Position numbers and translations under genes: made by a program. Positions 41,805-49,997 of a DNA stretch of 64,000 nt are shown one piece after another (within the stretch, counting starts at the first letter, position 1; each line of letters opens with the position of its first letter). The stretch comes from Shimia aestuarii. GTDB taxonomy: Bacteria; Pseudomonadota; Alphaproteobacteria; Rhodobacterales; Rhodobacteraceae. A model generated the notes under the pieces. It made no database searches. It had not been told where the DNA came from and saw only the letters and a list, made by a program, of their open reading frames with translations. The DNA lies in NCBI RefSeq assembly GCF_900114635.1, contig NZ_FOTQ01000001.1:1054001-1118000 (forward strand), read 5' to 3'.

Positions 41805-43343
41805 ATGTCAGGAAACGAGAACGCGGCGGTCTATTTCGTCGACCGCCATATCAGCGAGGGACGCGCGGACAAGGTTGCCTTTCGCGAAGCGGACGGGGCA
41901 CGGCGCAGCCTGACCTATGGACAATTGGCAGAAGAAACCGCGCGGTTTGGCGGGGCGCTGCTCCGTCATGGCGTACGGCGCGAAGAGCGTATCGCGATGA
42001 TCGTGCGCGACCAGATCGAATTCCCGGTAGTCTTCTGGGGCGCGATGAAAGCCGGGGCTATTCCGGTGCCGCTCAATACCCTGTTGTCGGCCCCGGTCTA
42101 CGAAGCCATCCTGAGCGACAGCCGTGCCTCGATCCTCGTGGTGTCGGAACAACTCTGGGAAACCGTGAAGCCGGCCATCGCCGACAACACCGCGTTGCGC
42201 GCGGTTCTGGTGATCGGCGACGCCCCCGAAGGGACTGAAAGCTACACCACCTTCACCAAGGGCGCGGAACCCATCGAAACGGTCGACGCACATGGCGATG
42301 AGTTGGCGTTCTGGCTGTACTCCTCCGGCTCCACCGGCACGCCCAAGGGGGTGCGCCACGTGCATTCCAGCCTCAAGGCCACCGCCGATACATTTGGCGC
42401 GCAGGTGCTTGGCATCCGCGAAGACGACACCGTGTTTTCGGTCGCCAAGATGTTTTTTGCCTACGGGCTGGGCAACGCCATGTCCTTTCCGATGTCCGTC
42501 GGCGCCACCACGGTCATCTTTGGGGGCCGCCCTACGCCGGACGGGGTGTTCGAGATCATGGCCCGTGAAAAACCCTCGGTTTTCTGTGGCGTTCCGACGC
42601 TATTCGCGGCGGTGGTCGCCGAACAGGAGGCCAAGGGTGATGCACCGGATCACGCCATCCGCATCAGCACCAGCGCGGGCGAAGCCCTGCCCCGCGAGAT
42701 CGGCGAGCGCTGGGAAAAACTCTGGGGTTGCGAGATCATCGACGGCGTCGGTTCGACCGAAATGCTGCATATCTTCCTCTCCAACCGTCCCGGCGACATT
42801 GCCTATGGCACTTCGGGGCGCGCTGTGCCGGGCTATGAGGTCCGCCTTGTGGACGAGCATGACGAAGACGTGCCCGAGGGCGAAGTTGGCGAACTTCTCG
42901 TGCGCGGCCCGTCCAGCGCCGAGGGTTACTGGAACCGCCGCCACAAAAGCCAGTCGACCTTCGAAGGCCACTGGACCCGCACCGGGGACAAGTACGAACG
43001 CGACGCCGAGGGGCGGTATATTTATTGCGGGCGAACGGATGACATGTTCAAGGTCTCGGGCATCTGGGTCAGCCCGTTCGAAGTGGAACAGGCGCTGATC
43101 GAGTTTCCGGGTGTACTGGAAGCCGCGGTGGTGGCACGCCGGGACGATGAGGACCTTGTCAAACCCGCAGCTTTCATCGTGATGAAGGAAGGCGCCACCG
43201 CCCCGGATGGGCAGGCGCTCAAGGATTTCGTCAAGGACAAGATCGGCATGTGGAAATACCCGCGCTGGGTCTCCTTTGTCGAAGAGCTTCCCAAGACAGC
43301 CACGGGCAAGATCCAGCGTTTCAAACTGCGGGACAGCGCATGA
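41805..43343 (+). CDS. bclA: Benzoate-CoA ligase
   Basis: A 512-residue ANL-family acyl-CoA synthetase that activates benzoate with ATP and CoA. Motifs seen: YSSGSTGTPKGV (ATP loop), GVGSTEMLHIF (adenine/carboxylate pocket), TGDKYERD, GRTDDMFKVSG (hinge) and the C-terminal PKTATGKIQR with the catalytic lysine. The pocket sequence KMFFAYGLGNAM is typical of benzoate- and hydroxybenzoate-CoA ligases. Start at 41805 behind AGGGAGG. It is the first step of the box pathway and heads an operon with the hydrolase and DUF309 genes (ATGA overlaps). A close aryl substrate such as hydroxybenzoate cannot be excluded. Confidence 0.88.
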   Translation: MSGNENAAVYFVDRHISEGRADKVAFREADGARRSLTYGQLAEETARFGGALLRHGVRREERIAMIVRDQIEFPVVFWGAMKAGAIPVPLNTLLSAPVYEAILSDSRASILVVSEQLWETVKPAIADNTALRAVLVIGDAPEGTESYTTFTKGAEPIETVDAHGDELAFWLYSSGSTGTPKGVRHVHSSLKATADTFGAQVLGIREDDTVFSVAKMFFAYGLGNAMSFPMSVGATTVIFGGRPTPDGVFEIMAREKPSVFCGVPTLFAAVVAEQEAKGDAPDHAIRISTSAGEALPREIGERWEKLWGCEIIDGVGSTEMLHIFLSNRPGDIAYGTSGRAVPGYEVRLVDEHDEDVPEGEVGELLVRGPSSAEGYWNRRHKSQSTFEGHWTRTGDKYERDAEGRYIYCGRTDDMFKVSGIWVSPFEVEQALIEFPGVLEAAVVARRDDEDLVKPAAFIVMKEGATAPDGQALKDFVKDKIGMWKYPRWVSFVEELPKTATGKIQRFKLRDSA

Positions 43344-44164
43344 CCGCGCTGGACTGGAAGACCGGCTCGGGGCGCTTGACGGCGGGCGGCAAAACGCTGG
43401 AGTGGGCGGCATGGGGACCAGAGCCCAAGGACGGCCCGGTGATCGTGATGCTGCATGAAGGGCTGGGCTGCGTCGCACTTTGGCGCAACTTTCCCGAAGC
43501 GCTAAGCAAGGCAACCGGCCTGCCGGTCTTTGCCTTTTCGCGCGCGGGTTATGGCCAGTCGGACCCCGCAGACCTCCCCCGGCCGGTCGATTACATGAGC
43601 CGCGAAGCAACCGGGGTTCTGCCAGAAGTATTGAACGCAATCGGTGCAGGGCAGTTCATCCTGCTGGGCCACTCGGACGGGGCGACTATTGCCGCCGAAT
43701 ACGCCGGGCGGGTCGAGGATTTCCGCGTGCGCGGCCTGATTTTGATGGCCCCGCATTTCTTTACCGAACCCATGGGGCTGGCCGAAATTGCCGATGCCAA
43801 GGTCGCCTATGAAAGCACCGACTTGCGCACCAAGATGGGCAAGTATCACGCCAACCCGGACAACGCGTTTCGCGGGTGGAATGATGCGTGGCTGAACCCC
43901 GCGTTTCAGGATTGGGACGTGAGCGAGGTAATCGACTACCTGCGCATTCCGACACTCGTCATTCAGGGTGAGATGGATCAATACGGAACGCTAGCGCAGG
44001 TGGAAGAGGTCGAGACCCGCTCCTATGCGCCGGTGGACACGCTGGTTCTCGCGGAGTGTCGCCACGCCCCCCACCAAGATCAGCCGGAACAGGTGATGGC
44101 CGCGGTCGCCGAGTTCGTGGCACGGTTGGTGCGGATCGAAGCGGCAGAGGTGGAAACCGCATGA
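43340..44164 (+). CDS. Alpha/beta hydrolase
   Basis: A 274-residue alpha/beta-fold hydrolase. The nucleophile elbow is GHSDGATIA, the oxyanion region LHEGLGCVALW, and ECRHAPHQDQP carries the catalytic histidine. It overlaps the ligase stop by ATGA. Hydrolases of this kind often accompany box genes and may hydrolyse a CoA ester or a lactone by-product, but no specific substrate is evident. Confidence 0.8.
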   Translation: MTALDWKTGSGRLTAGGKTLEWAAWGPEPKDGPVIVMLHEGLGCVALWRNFPEALSKATGLPVFAFSRAGYGQSDPADLPRPVDYMSREATGVLPEVLNAIGAGQFILLGHSDGATIAAEYAGRVEDFRVRGLILMAPHFFTEPMGLAEIADAKVAYESTDLRTKMGKYHANPDNAFRGWNDAWLNPAFQDWDVSEVIDYLRIPTLVIQGEMDQYGTLAQVEEVETRSYAPVDTLVLAECRHAPHQDQPEQVMAAVAEFVARLVRIEAAEVETA

Positions 44165-44595
44165 CGCCCCCGCCGGCCTGGCGCCCGCCCCATGCCTATG
44201 TGCCGGGGCAAACACCGCGCCACGCGGACGGGCTTTTTGACAGGTTCGGCTTCGATATCGACGACATAAAAGGGTCAGACCGGTGGGGTCTGGCCCTTGC
44301 CTTCATCAGAGACGGGTATTTTTGGGAAGCCCATGAACTGCTTGAACCGATCTGGATCGCCTTGCCTGAGGAAAGCGCGGAACGGCGGATTGTGCAGGGT
44401 CTGATCCAAATGGCCAATGCCGGTTTGAAGCGGCGGATGAAGCGCGACAAGGCCGTGGCGCGGCTCGAAGCCATTGCACAGGATTTGCTGGCCGGGGCGC
44501 GCGGCCACCCGGGCAAAGCGATTCTCGGATTGAACGACTCGGAGATCGAAGCACTGTGGCGTTCGGCACTGCACAGGCTCCCCCAAGCAATATGA
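44161..44595 (+). CDS. DUF309 domain protein
   Basis: A 144-residue protein. The stretch FIRDGYFWEAHELLEPIW followed by RRIVQGLIQMANAGLKR is the DUF309 helical bundle. It overlaps the hydrolase stop by ATGA and ends inside the first base of the boxC operator dyad. The family's role is not known; coupling to benzoate-CoA ligase suggests a part in CoA-ester metabolism only by association. Confidence 0.78.
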   Translation: MTPPPAWRPPHAYVPGQTPRHADGLFDRFGFDIDDIKGSDRWGLALAFIRDGYFWEAHELLEPIWIALPEESAERRIVQGLIQMANAGLKRRMKRDKAVARLEAIAQDLLAGARGHPGKAILGLNDSEIEALWRSALHRLPQAI

Positions 44596-44609
44596 TGCAC
44601 TATAGTGCA
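44596..44609. promoter_or_regulatory. BoxR-type operator-like dyad, boxC site 1
   Basis: TGCA-CTATAG-TGCA. This is the best copy in the window: 44595-44610 is a perfect 16-base palindrome, beginning at the last base of the DUF309 stop codon. Confidence 0.7.
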
Positions 44610-44669
44610 TATTATTCGCTGATTTTGACCAATACTCACGAAAATGTAGGTTGAAATCCGCCAAATTGG

Positions 44670-44683
44670 CGCACTATTGTGCA
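44670..44683. promoter_or_regulatory. BoxR-type operator-like dyad, boxC site 2, over a predicted -10
   Basis: CGCA-CTATTG-TGCA. TTGAAA (44651-44656) lies 17 bases before CTATTG (44674-44679), so the site would cover the -10 element of a boxC promoter. Confidence 0.65.
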
Positions 44684-44710
44684 CTAACGGGGTTTACCAA
44701 CAGCAAAATA

Positions 44711-44724
44711 GGCATTATCGTGCA
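44711..44724. promoter_or_regulatory. BoxR-type operator-like dyad, boxC site 3
   Basis: GGCA-TTATCG-TGCA, 29 bases before the boxC start codon, within the expected 5' leader. Confidence 0.65.
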
Positions 44725-44752
44725 TACATCAAAAGGCACGAGGAAACGCGAC

Positions 44753-46414
44753 ATGACCAAGCTGATCGACTTTCAGACGGACCCCTCCAAGTATCGCCAC
44801 TGGCGGGTTGAATATGACGGCCCCGTGGCCAACCTGATCATGGATGTGGATGAAAACGCCGGTCTGTTCGACGGGTACCAGCTCAAGCTCAACTCCTACG
44901 ATCTGGGCGTGGATATTGAACTTGCCGATGTCGTGCAGCGGATGCGGTTCGAACACCCCGAGGTCAAGGTCGTGGTGATGAAGTCCGGCAAGGAAAAGGT
45001 GTTCTGTGCTGGCGCGAACATCCGTATGCTGGGCGGCGCGGCACACAGCCACAAGGTCAACTTCTGCAAGTTCACCAACGAAACCCGCAATACCTTTGAG
45101 GCCGCCGAAGCGGACTCGGGCCAGAAATACGTGGCCGCCGTCAAGGGCGCCTGCGCCGGGGGCGGGTACGAGCTGGCGCTGGCCTGCAACCACATCATGC
45201 TGACCGATGACAGCGCGTCCTCGGTGGCGCTGCCAGAGGTGCCGCTCCTGGCGGTGCTGCCGGGCACCGGCGGGCTGACCCGTGTGACCGACAAGCGCAA
45301 GGTGCGCCGGGACCGCGCGGATATCTTCTGCACCATCGAAGAAGGAGTGCGCGGCAAGCGCGCCCAGGACTGGCGCCTTGTGGACGAGGTAATCTCGAAC
45401 GCCAAGTTCGACGCCGCCGTCGAAGAGCGCGCCAAGGAATTTGCCGCGGCATCGACCAAGGCCGACGTTGAAAAAGGTATCGAGCTGACCCCCCTGCAGC
45501 GCGAGATTGGCGCAGACGGAAGCGTCACCTATTCGCTGGTAGAGGTGGCCGTCGACCGCGACGCGCGCACGGCAACGATCACCCTGCATGGCCCCGAAGA
45601 GGATGCCCCGGCGGACATGGCCGCCTTCACCGAGCAAGGCGCACAGGCCTACATGCTGCGTCTGGCGCGCGAGCTGGATGATGCCTTCCTGCACCTGCGG
45701 CTCAATGAAATGGAACTCGGCCTGCTGGTGCTGCGCACGCAGGGCGATCCCGAGAAATTCCTCGCACACGAAGCCCTGCTGCTGAACAATGCCGATCACT
45801 GGCTGGCCAACGAAGTCCTACATTACTGGAAGCGCATACTGAAGCGGGTCGATGTGACCTCACGCTCGATGGTGGCGCTGGTCGAGCACGGGTCGTGCTT
45901 TGCCGGTATCCTCGCGGAACTGCTGTTCTCGGTGGACCGCTCCTACATGATGGAAGACGAGTTCGAGGGTGATAATCGCCCGCTGGCGACCGTCACGCTG
46001 AGCGAGGCCAACTTTGGCCGCATGCCGATGGGCAATGACCTGACCCGGCTGGAAACCCGCTTCCTTGGCGAACCCGAAAGTGTGGAAAAGGCAAAAGCAG
46101 CGATCGGCGAGGCTTTGGAAGCCGAAGACGCCGACGAACTGGGGCTGGTGACCGAAATCCTCGACGATATCGACTGGGAAGACGAGATCCGCATCTTCAT
46201 GGAAGAACGCGCCAGCTTCAGCCCGGACGCGATGACCGGCATGGAGGCCAACCTGCGCTTTGCCGGGCCGGAAACCATGGAAACCCGTATCTTTGGCCGC
46301 CTGACCGCTTGGCAGAACTGGATCTTCAACCGTCCGAACGCCGTCGGGGCTGAAGGCGCGCTGCAGCGCTATGGCACGGGGGTGCGCGGCAAATACAACA
46401 TGGAACGTGTATAA
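44753..46414 (+). CDS. boxC: 2,3-epoxybenzoyl-CoA dihydrolase BoxC
   Basis: A 553-residue member of the crotonase superfamily. It opens the epoxide ring of 2,3-epoxybenzoyl-CoA with two waters to give 3,4-dehydroadipyl-CoA semialdehyde and formate. The crotonase oxyanion regions are VFCAGANIRMLG and GACAGGGYELALACNH. The protein is twice the length of simple hydratases, as expected for BoxC, with a second crotonase-like half around residues 280-500. Start at 44753 behind GAGGAAA. It heads the operon boxC-boxB-small ORF-boxA-thioesterase. Confidence 0.93.
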   Translation: MTKLIDFQTDPSKYRHWRVEYDGPVANLIMDVDENAGLFDGYQLKLNSYDLGVDIELADVVQRMRFEHPEVKVVVMKSGKEKVFCAGANIRMLGGAAHSHKVNFCKFTNETRNTFEAAEADSGQKYVAAVKGACAGGGYELALACNHIMLTDDSASSVALPEVPLLAVLPGTGGLTRVTDKRKVRRDRADIFCTIEEGVRGKRAQDWRLVDEVISNAKFDAAVEERAKEFAAASTKADVEKGIELTPLQREIGADGSVTYSLVEVAVDRDARTATITLHGPEEDAPADMAAFTEQGAQAYMLRLARELDDAFLHLRLNEMELGLLVLRTQGDPEKFLAHEALLLNNADHWLANEVLHYWKRILKRVDVTSRSMVALVEHGSCFAGILAELLFSVDRSYMMEDEFEGDNRPLATVTLSEANFGRMPMGNDLTRLETRFLGEPESVEKAKAAIGEALEAEDADELGLVTEILDDIDWEDEIRIFMEERASFSPDAMTGMEANLRFAGPETMETRIFGRLTAWQNWIFNRPNAVGAEGALQRYGTGVRGKYNMERV

Positions 46415-46426
46415 CGTGACGCAGAT

Positions 46427-46444
46427 GCCGGGCTAAGGCCCGGC
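46427..46444 (+). repeat. REP-like hairpin between boxC and boxB
   Basis: GCCGGGC (46427-46433) and GCCCGGC (46438-46444) form a stem with a four-base loop in the 106-base gap between boxC and boxB. It has no T run, so an mRNA-stabilising or REP-type element is more likely than a terminator. Confidence 0.5.
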
Positions 46445-46520
46445 CTACGGACCCCGGCGAATGTCGGTACCGATGACAAGACGCAGGCCGCGCGGATGCC
46501 GGCACAACGGAGGAAACCCA

Positions 46521-47972
46521 ATGCTTGATTTGATCAACGTAAGCTACGACACGCAGATCCCGAACAATGTCGGCCTGTCGTCGGACAAGAAAGTGCTGAA
46601 GGCGCTTGAGAAATGGCACCCCGGTTACATCAACTGGTGGAATGACCTGATCCCGCAGAAATTCCAGGAATCCATGGTCTACCTGCGCACCGCCGTGAGC
46701 GTGGACCCTAAAGGCTGGGCCAAGTTCGACTATGTGAAGATGCCCGAATACCGCTGGGGCGTCCTTCTGGCGCCGCAAGTCGACGGGCGCACCATTCCCT
46801 GTGGCGAACACAAGGGTCAGCCCGCGTGGCAGGAAGTGCCGGGTGAATACCGCAACCTGATGAAACGCCTGATCGTCATTCAGGGCGACACCGAGCCGGG
46901 TTCGGTCGAACAGCAGCGTTTCCTGGGCCTGACCGCCCCGTCGCTTTATGACATGCGCAACCTCTTCCAGGTGAACGTGGAAGAGGGCCGTCACCTCTGG
47001 GCGATGGTTTACCTGCTGCAGAAGTACTTTGGCCGCGATGGCCGTGAAGAAGCCGACGACATGCTGCGCCGCTCATCGGGTTCCGAAGAAGCCCCGCGCA
47101 TGCTGGGTGCCTTCAACGAAGAGACCCCCGATTGGCTGTCGTTCTTCATGTTCACCTATTTCACCGACCGCGACGGCAAAATGCAGCTGGAATCGCTGGC
47201 ACAGTCGGGCTTTGACCCGCTCAGCCGCACCTGCCGCTTCATGCTGACCGAGGAAGCGCACCACATGTTCGTGGGCGAAACCGGCGTGGGCCGCACCATC
47301 GAGCGCACCTGTCAGGTGATGAACGAAAACGGCATCACCGACCCCTACGACACCAACAAGATCCGCGATCTGGGTGTCATCGACCTGCCGACCATCCAGA
47401 AGAAGCTCAACCTGCACTACACGCTGAGCCTCGACCTGTTTGGTCAGGAAGTTTCGACCAACGCTGCCAACGCGTTCAACGCCGGGATCAAGGGCCGTTA
47501 TCAGGAAAACCGCATCGACGACGACCACATGCTGACCAACGACACCTATGTCGTCTGGGACATGGTCGATGGCCAGGCGGTACAGCGCGAAGTGCCTGCC
47601 CTGACCGCGATCAACATGCGTCTGCGCGACGATTATACCCGTGACGCGGCGGGTGGCGTGGGCCGTTGGAACAAGATCATCGCCAAGGCGGGGATCGAGT
47701 TCGAACTCAAGCTTCCGCACGAAAGCTTCAACCGCAAGATCGGCGTCTTCGCCGGGCACAATTTCGACCCGGATGGCAAGGTTGTCAGCGGCGCGGAATA
47801 TGATGCGGGCCTGCCCAAGTGGCTGCCCACCCACGCGGATGGCGATTTCATCCAGTCGCTGATGAAACCCGTGACCGAGCCGGGCAAATATGCCGGCTGG
47901 ATCAACCCGCCCAAAGTCGGCATCGACAACAAGCCGGGTGATTTCGAATACGTCAAACTGCACATGGCGTAA
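46521..47972 (+). CDS. boxB: Benzoyl-CoA 2,3-epoxidase subunit BoxB
   Basis: A 483-residue di-iron oxygenase component that epoxidises benzoyl-CoA using O2 and electrons from BoxA. Two Glu/His iron-ligand segments are visible: VNVEEGRHLWAM (151-162) and LTEEAHHMFVGE (242-253), the usual E-x-x-H pair of ferritin-like di-iron enzymes. Length matches characterised BoxB proteins (about 475). Start at 46521 behind CGGAGGAAA. A strong hairpin follows its stop and then the small cysteine-rich gene. Confidence 0.94.
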   Translation: MLDLINVSYDTQIPNNVGLSSDKKVLKALEKWHPGYINWWNDLIPQKFQESMVYLRTAVSVDPKGWAKFDYVKMPEYRWGVLLAPQVDGRTIPCGEHKGQPAWQEVPGEYRNLMKRLIVIQGDTEPGSVEQQRFLGLTAPSLYDMRNLFQVNVEEGRHLWAMVYLLQKYFGRDGREEADDMLRRSSGSEEAPRMLGAFNEETPDWLSFFMFTYFTDRDGKMQLESLAQSGFDPLSRTCRFMLTEEAHHMFVGETGVGRTIERTCQVMNENGITDPYDTNKIRDLGVIDLPTIQKKLNLHYTLSLDLFGQEVSTNAANAFNAGIKGRYQENRIDDDHMLTNDTYVVWDMVDGQAVQREVPALTAINMRLRDDYTRDAAGGVGRWNKIIAKAGIEFELKLPHESFNRKIGVFAGHNFDPDGKVVSGAEYDAGLPKWLPTHADGDFIQSLMKPVTEPGKYAGWINPPKVGIDNKPGDFEYVKLHMA

Positions 47973-47981
47973 TGTCCCGAC

Positions 47982-48003
47982 CGGGCGGGGCTATCCCCGC
48001 CCG
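47982..48003 (+). promoter_or_regulatory. Strong hairpin after boxB
   Basis: CGGGCGGGG (47982-47990) pairs perfectly with CCCCGCCCG (47995-48003) around a CTAT loop. Only CCTTTCC follows, so it may be a leaky terminator or a 3'-end stabiliser that makes boxB mRNA more abundant than boxA. Confidence 0.6.
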
Positions 48004-48026
48004 CCTTTCCGATGTAGGGTGACAAC

Positions 48027-48197
48027 ATGAGAATCGATCGCAATATCGGACACGCCCCGCGCGTCGAAGCCATCGGACAAAAGCTGATGGAAAGCCCGAT
48101 GCGCTGCGTGGACTGCACGGAATGCAAGGGGCTTTGCCAGGAACTGATCGAAGTTCTGGTCTTGCCCGACATGGTGCTCAAAGGCAGGGATGGCTGA
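48027..48197 (+). CDS. 56-residue four-cysteine protein between boxB and boxA
   Basis: A short gene: ATG at 48027, TGA at 48195-48197. It reads MRIDRNIGHAPRVEAIG at the N terminus and has CVDCTECKGLC in the middle, so cysteines 27, 30, 33 and 37 form C-x2-C-x2-C-x3-C, the spacing of a ferredoxin [4Fe-4S] or zinc site but without the usual following proline. The C-terminal part is a short hydrophobic helix (ELIEVLVLPDMVLK). It lies in the same direction between the two epoxidase components and its codon use looks like its neighbours. A role in electron transfer to BoxB or in iron delivery is inferred from position; I do not recognise a named family. Confidence 0.7.
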   Translation: MRIDRNIGHAPRVEAIGQKLMESPMRCVDCTECKGLCQELIEVLVLPDMVLKGRDG

Positions 48198-48264
48198 TCG
48201 CTTCGGCGCCCCTTTCCCGCCTTTCACCTCAAATGACACTTTCCTTTGAACTGGAGCGCCTCTC

Positions 48265-49452
48265 GTGAACCAGCCTCTCAAACAACATCTGATCGACCCG
48301 GAAATCTGCATCCGCTGTTACACCTGCGAGATGACATGCCCCGTCGGCGCCATCCAGCATGACGACAACAATGTCGTGGTGGATCCGGACAGCTGCGAAT
48401 TCTGCCTGGATTGCATCCCCGTCTGCCCGACCGGCTCGATCGACGAATGGCGCGTCGTGGAGACGCCCTATTCCCTTGAGGACCAGTATGGCTGGGACGA
48501 ACTGCCCGAACAGGCCGAGATCGGCGAAGGCGCCGATGGCGGTGCCGAGGCGCTGGACCCGGCGATTGCCGCTTTGCTCGACGACGCGCACAAGGGCGCA
48601 GGCGGCAAGGCGCGCGCACCCGAAAGCGCCGCCAAACCGACCATCAACATGTACACGATCGGCAAGCCCGCCACCGCGACCGTTCAGGGCAATTTCCGCC
48701 TGACCGCATCCGGGGCCGAAACCGATATCCGGCTGGTGATCCTGAATGTCGATGGCCAAACCTTTCCGGTACTTGAGGGTCAGACCATCGGCGTCATCCC
48801 CCCCGGCACGGACGAGAACGGCAACCCACACCTGCCCCGCCTCTATTCCGTGTCGAGCCCGCGTGATGGCGAACGCCCAAACTACGGCAACGTTTCCCTG
48901 ACCGTGAAACGCGAAGAACATGGGGTCGCGTCGAATTTCATCTGCGACCTCAAACCGGGCGACGAAGTGCAAGTCACGGGTCCCTTCGGCTCGACCTTCC
49001 TGATGCCGGACGATCCCGAGGCACGCCTGCTCATGGTGTGCACCGGCACCGGCTCGGCCCCGATGCGCGCCTTTACCCAACGGCGCGCGCGCACCGTGGG
49101 CAACAAATCGGGCGGCATGACCATGTTCTTTGGTGCCCGCTCGCCCGAGGAACTGCCCTATTTCGGCCCGCTCAAGAAGCTGCCCGAGTCGCTGCTGAAA
49201 ACGCACATGGTATTTTCCCGCCTGCCCGACCAGCCCAAGGAATACGTGCAGGACCGGATGATGGCCGAGGAGGAATCCGTGGCCGAGCTTCTGGCCGACC
49301 CCAAGACACACATCTACATCTGCGGCTTGCGCGGCATGGAGGAAGGGGTCGAGAAGGCGCTGACCAACATCGCCGAGAGCATCGGCACGCCATGGGCGGC
49401 CTTGCGCGACGTGATGCGCAACGAAGGCCGCTATCACGTGGAGACTTACTGA
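48265..49452 (+). CDS. boxA: Benzoyl-CoA 2,3-epoxidase reductase subunit BoxA
   Basis: A 395-residue NADPH-dependent reductase. The N terminus carries two [4Fe-4S] ferredoxin motifs, C15/C18/C21/C25 with CPVGAI and C44/C47/C50/C54 with CPTGSI. After a linker (about 75-135) comes a ferredoxin-NADP reductase module: LYSVSSPR binds FAD, and VCTGTGSAPMRAF and ICGLRGMEEGV bind NADPH. Translation starts at GTG 48265 behind GGAG. It passes electrons to BoxB. Confidence 0.93.
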   Translation: MNQPLKQHLIDPEICIRCYTCEMTCPVGAIQHDDNNVVVDPDSCEFCLDCIPVCPTGSIDEWRVVETPYSLEDQYGWDELPEQAEIGEGADGGAEALDPAIAALLDDAHKGAGGKARAPESAAKPTINMYTIGKPATATVQGNFRLTASGAETDIRLVILNVDGQTFPVLEGQTIGVIPPGTDENGNPHLPRLYSVSSPRDGERPNYGNVSLTVKREEHGVASNFICDLKPGDEVQVTGPFGSTFLMPDDPEARLLMVCTGTGSAPMRAFTQRRARTVGNKSGGMTMFFGARSPEELPYFGPLKKLPESLLKTHMVFSRLPDQPKEYVQDRMMAEEESVAELLADPKTHIYICGLRGMEEGVEKALTNIAESIGTPWAALRDVMRNEGRYHVETY

Positions 49453-49454
49453 GC

Positions 49455-49901
49455 ATGGACGGAACGACGGGCGGGCATCCGCATTTCGAACACGAAATCC
49501 GGGTGACATGGGGCGATTGCGATCCCGCAAAGATCGCCTATACAGCGCGCATCCCCTGGTTTGCGCTGGATGCGATCAACGCCTGGTGGGAGACCCACCT
49601 TGGCGGCGATGGCTGGTTCCAGATGGAGCTGGACCGCAATGTCGGCACCCCCTTCGTTCACATGTCGCTGGATTTCAGCGCCCCGATCACCCCGCGCCAT
49701 CGGCTGATATGCCAGGTCGATCCGATCGATCTCGGCAACAGCTCCATCCGCTTTCGCGTGTTGGGGCGGCAGGATGGCGTCTTGTGTTTCTCCGGAGAGT
49801 TTGTATGTGTGTTCATCGTGGCGGACAGCTTCTCCAAGCAACCCGTCCCAAGCGATATTCGCACAATTGTCGAACCGCTCCTGCGTCCGGTCGGAGCATG
49901 A
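49455..49901 (+). CDS. Hotdog-fold acyl-CoA thioesterase (4HBT-like)
   Basis: A 148-residue thioesterase of the 4-hydroxybenzoyl-CoA type. TWGDCDPAKIAYTARIPWF (18-36) contains the catalytic Asp of the family. It begins two bases after the boxA stop, so it is the last gene of the box operon. It could release CoA from excess benzoyl-CoA or from dead-end epoxide products, preventing CoA depletion. No signal or membrane segment. Confidence 0.83.
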   Translation: MDGTTGGHPHFEHEIRVTWGDCDPAKIAYTARIPWFALDAINAWWETHLGGDGWFQMELDRNVGTPFVHMSLDFSAPITPRHRLICQVDPIDLGNSSIRFRVLGRQDGVLCFSGEFVCVFIVADSFSKQPVPSDIRTIVEPLLRPVGA

Positions 49902-49937
49902 TATTGCAGCTTTTGCAGCTGGTTCACGCTTAAACAA

Positions 49938-49966
49938 TTGATCACTCGTCCAATCCGCGCTAATTT
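49938..49966 (+). promoter_or_regulatory. Probable boxR promoter
   Basis: TTGATC (49938-49943) and TAATTT (49961-49966) are 17 bases apart. The operator-like dyad 49968-49981 follows immediately and would cover the transcription start, consistent with self-repression. Confidence 0.5.
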
Positions 49967-49967
49967 T

Positions 49968-49981
49968 TGCATTAAAATACA
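49968..49981. promoter_or_regulatory. BoxR-type operator-like dyad upstream of boxR
   Basis: TGCA-TTAAAA-TACA. It shares the ten-base core TGCATTAAAA with the site at 51830-51843 and ends 16 bases before the boxR start codon. Confidence 0.55.
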
Positions 49982-49997
49982 CAACAGGCGTGGTCCG

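Noticed and set aside
49905-49917. An eleventh TGCA dyad upstream of boxR
   Set aside because: TGCA at 49905 and 49914 are separated by five bases, not six, and lie upstream of the predicted promoter, so it does not fit the pattern of the other sites.
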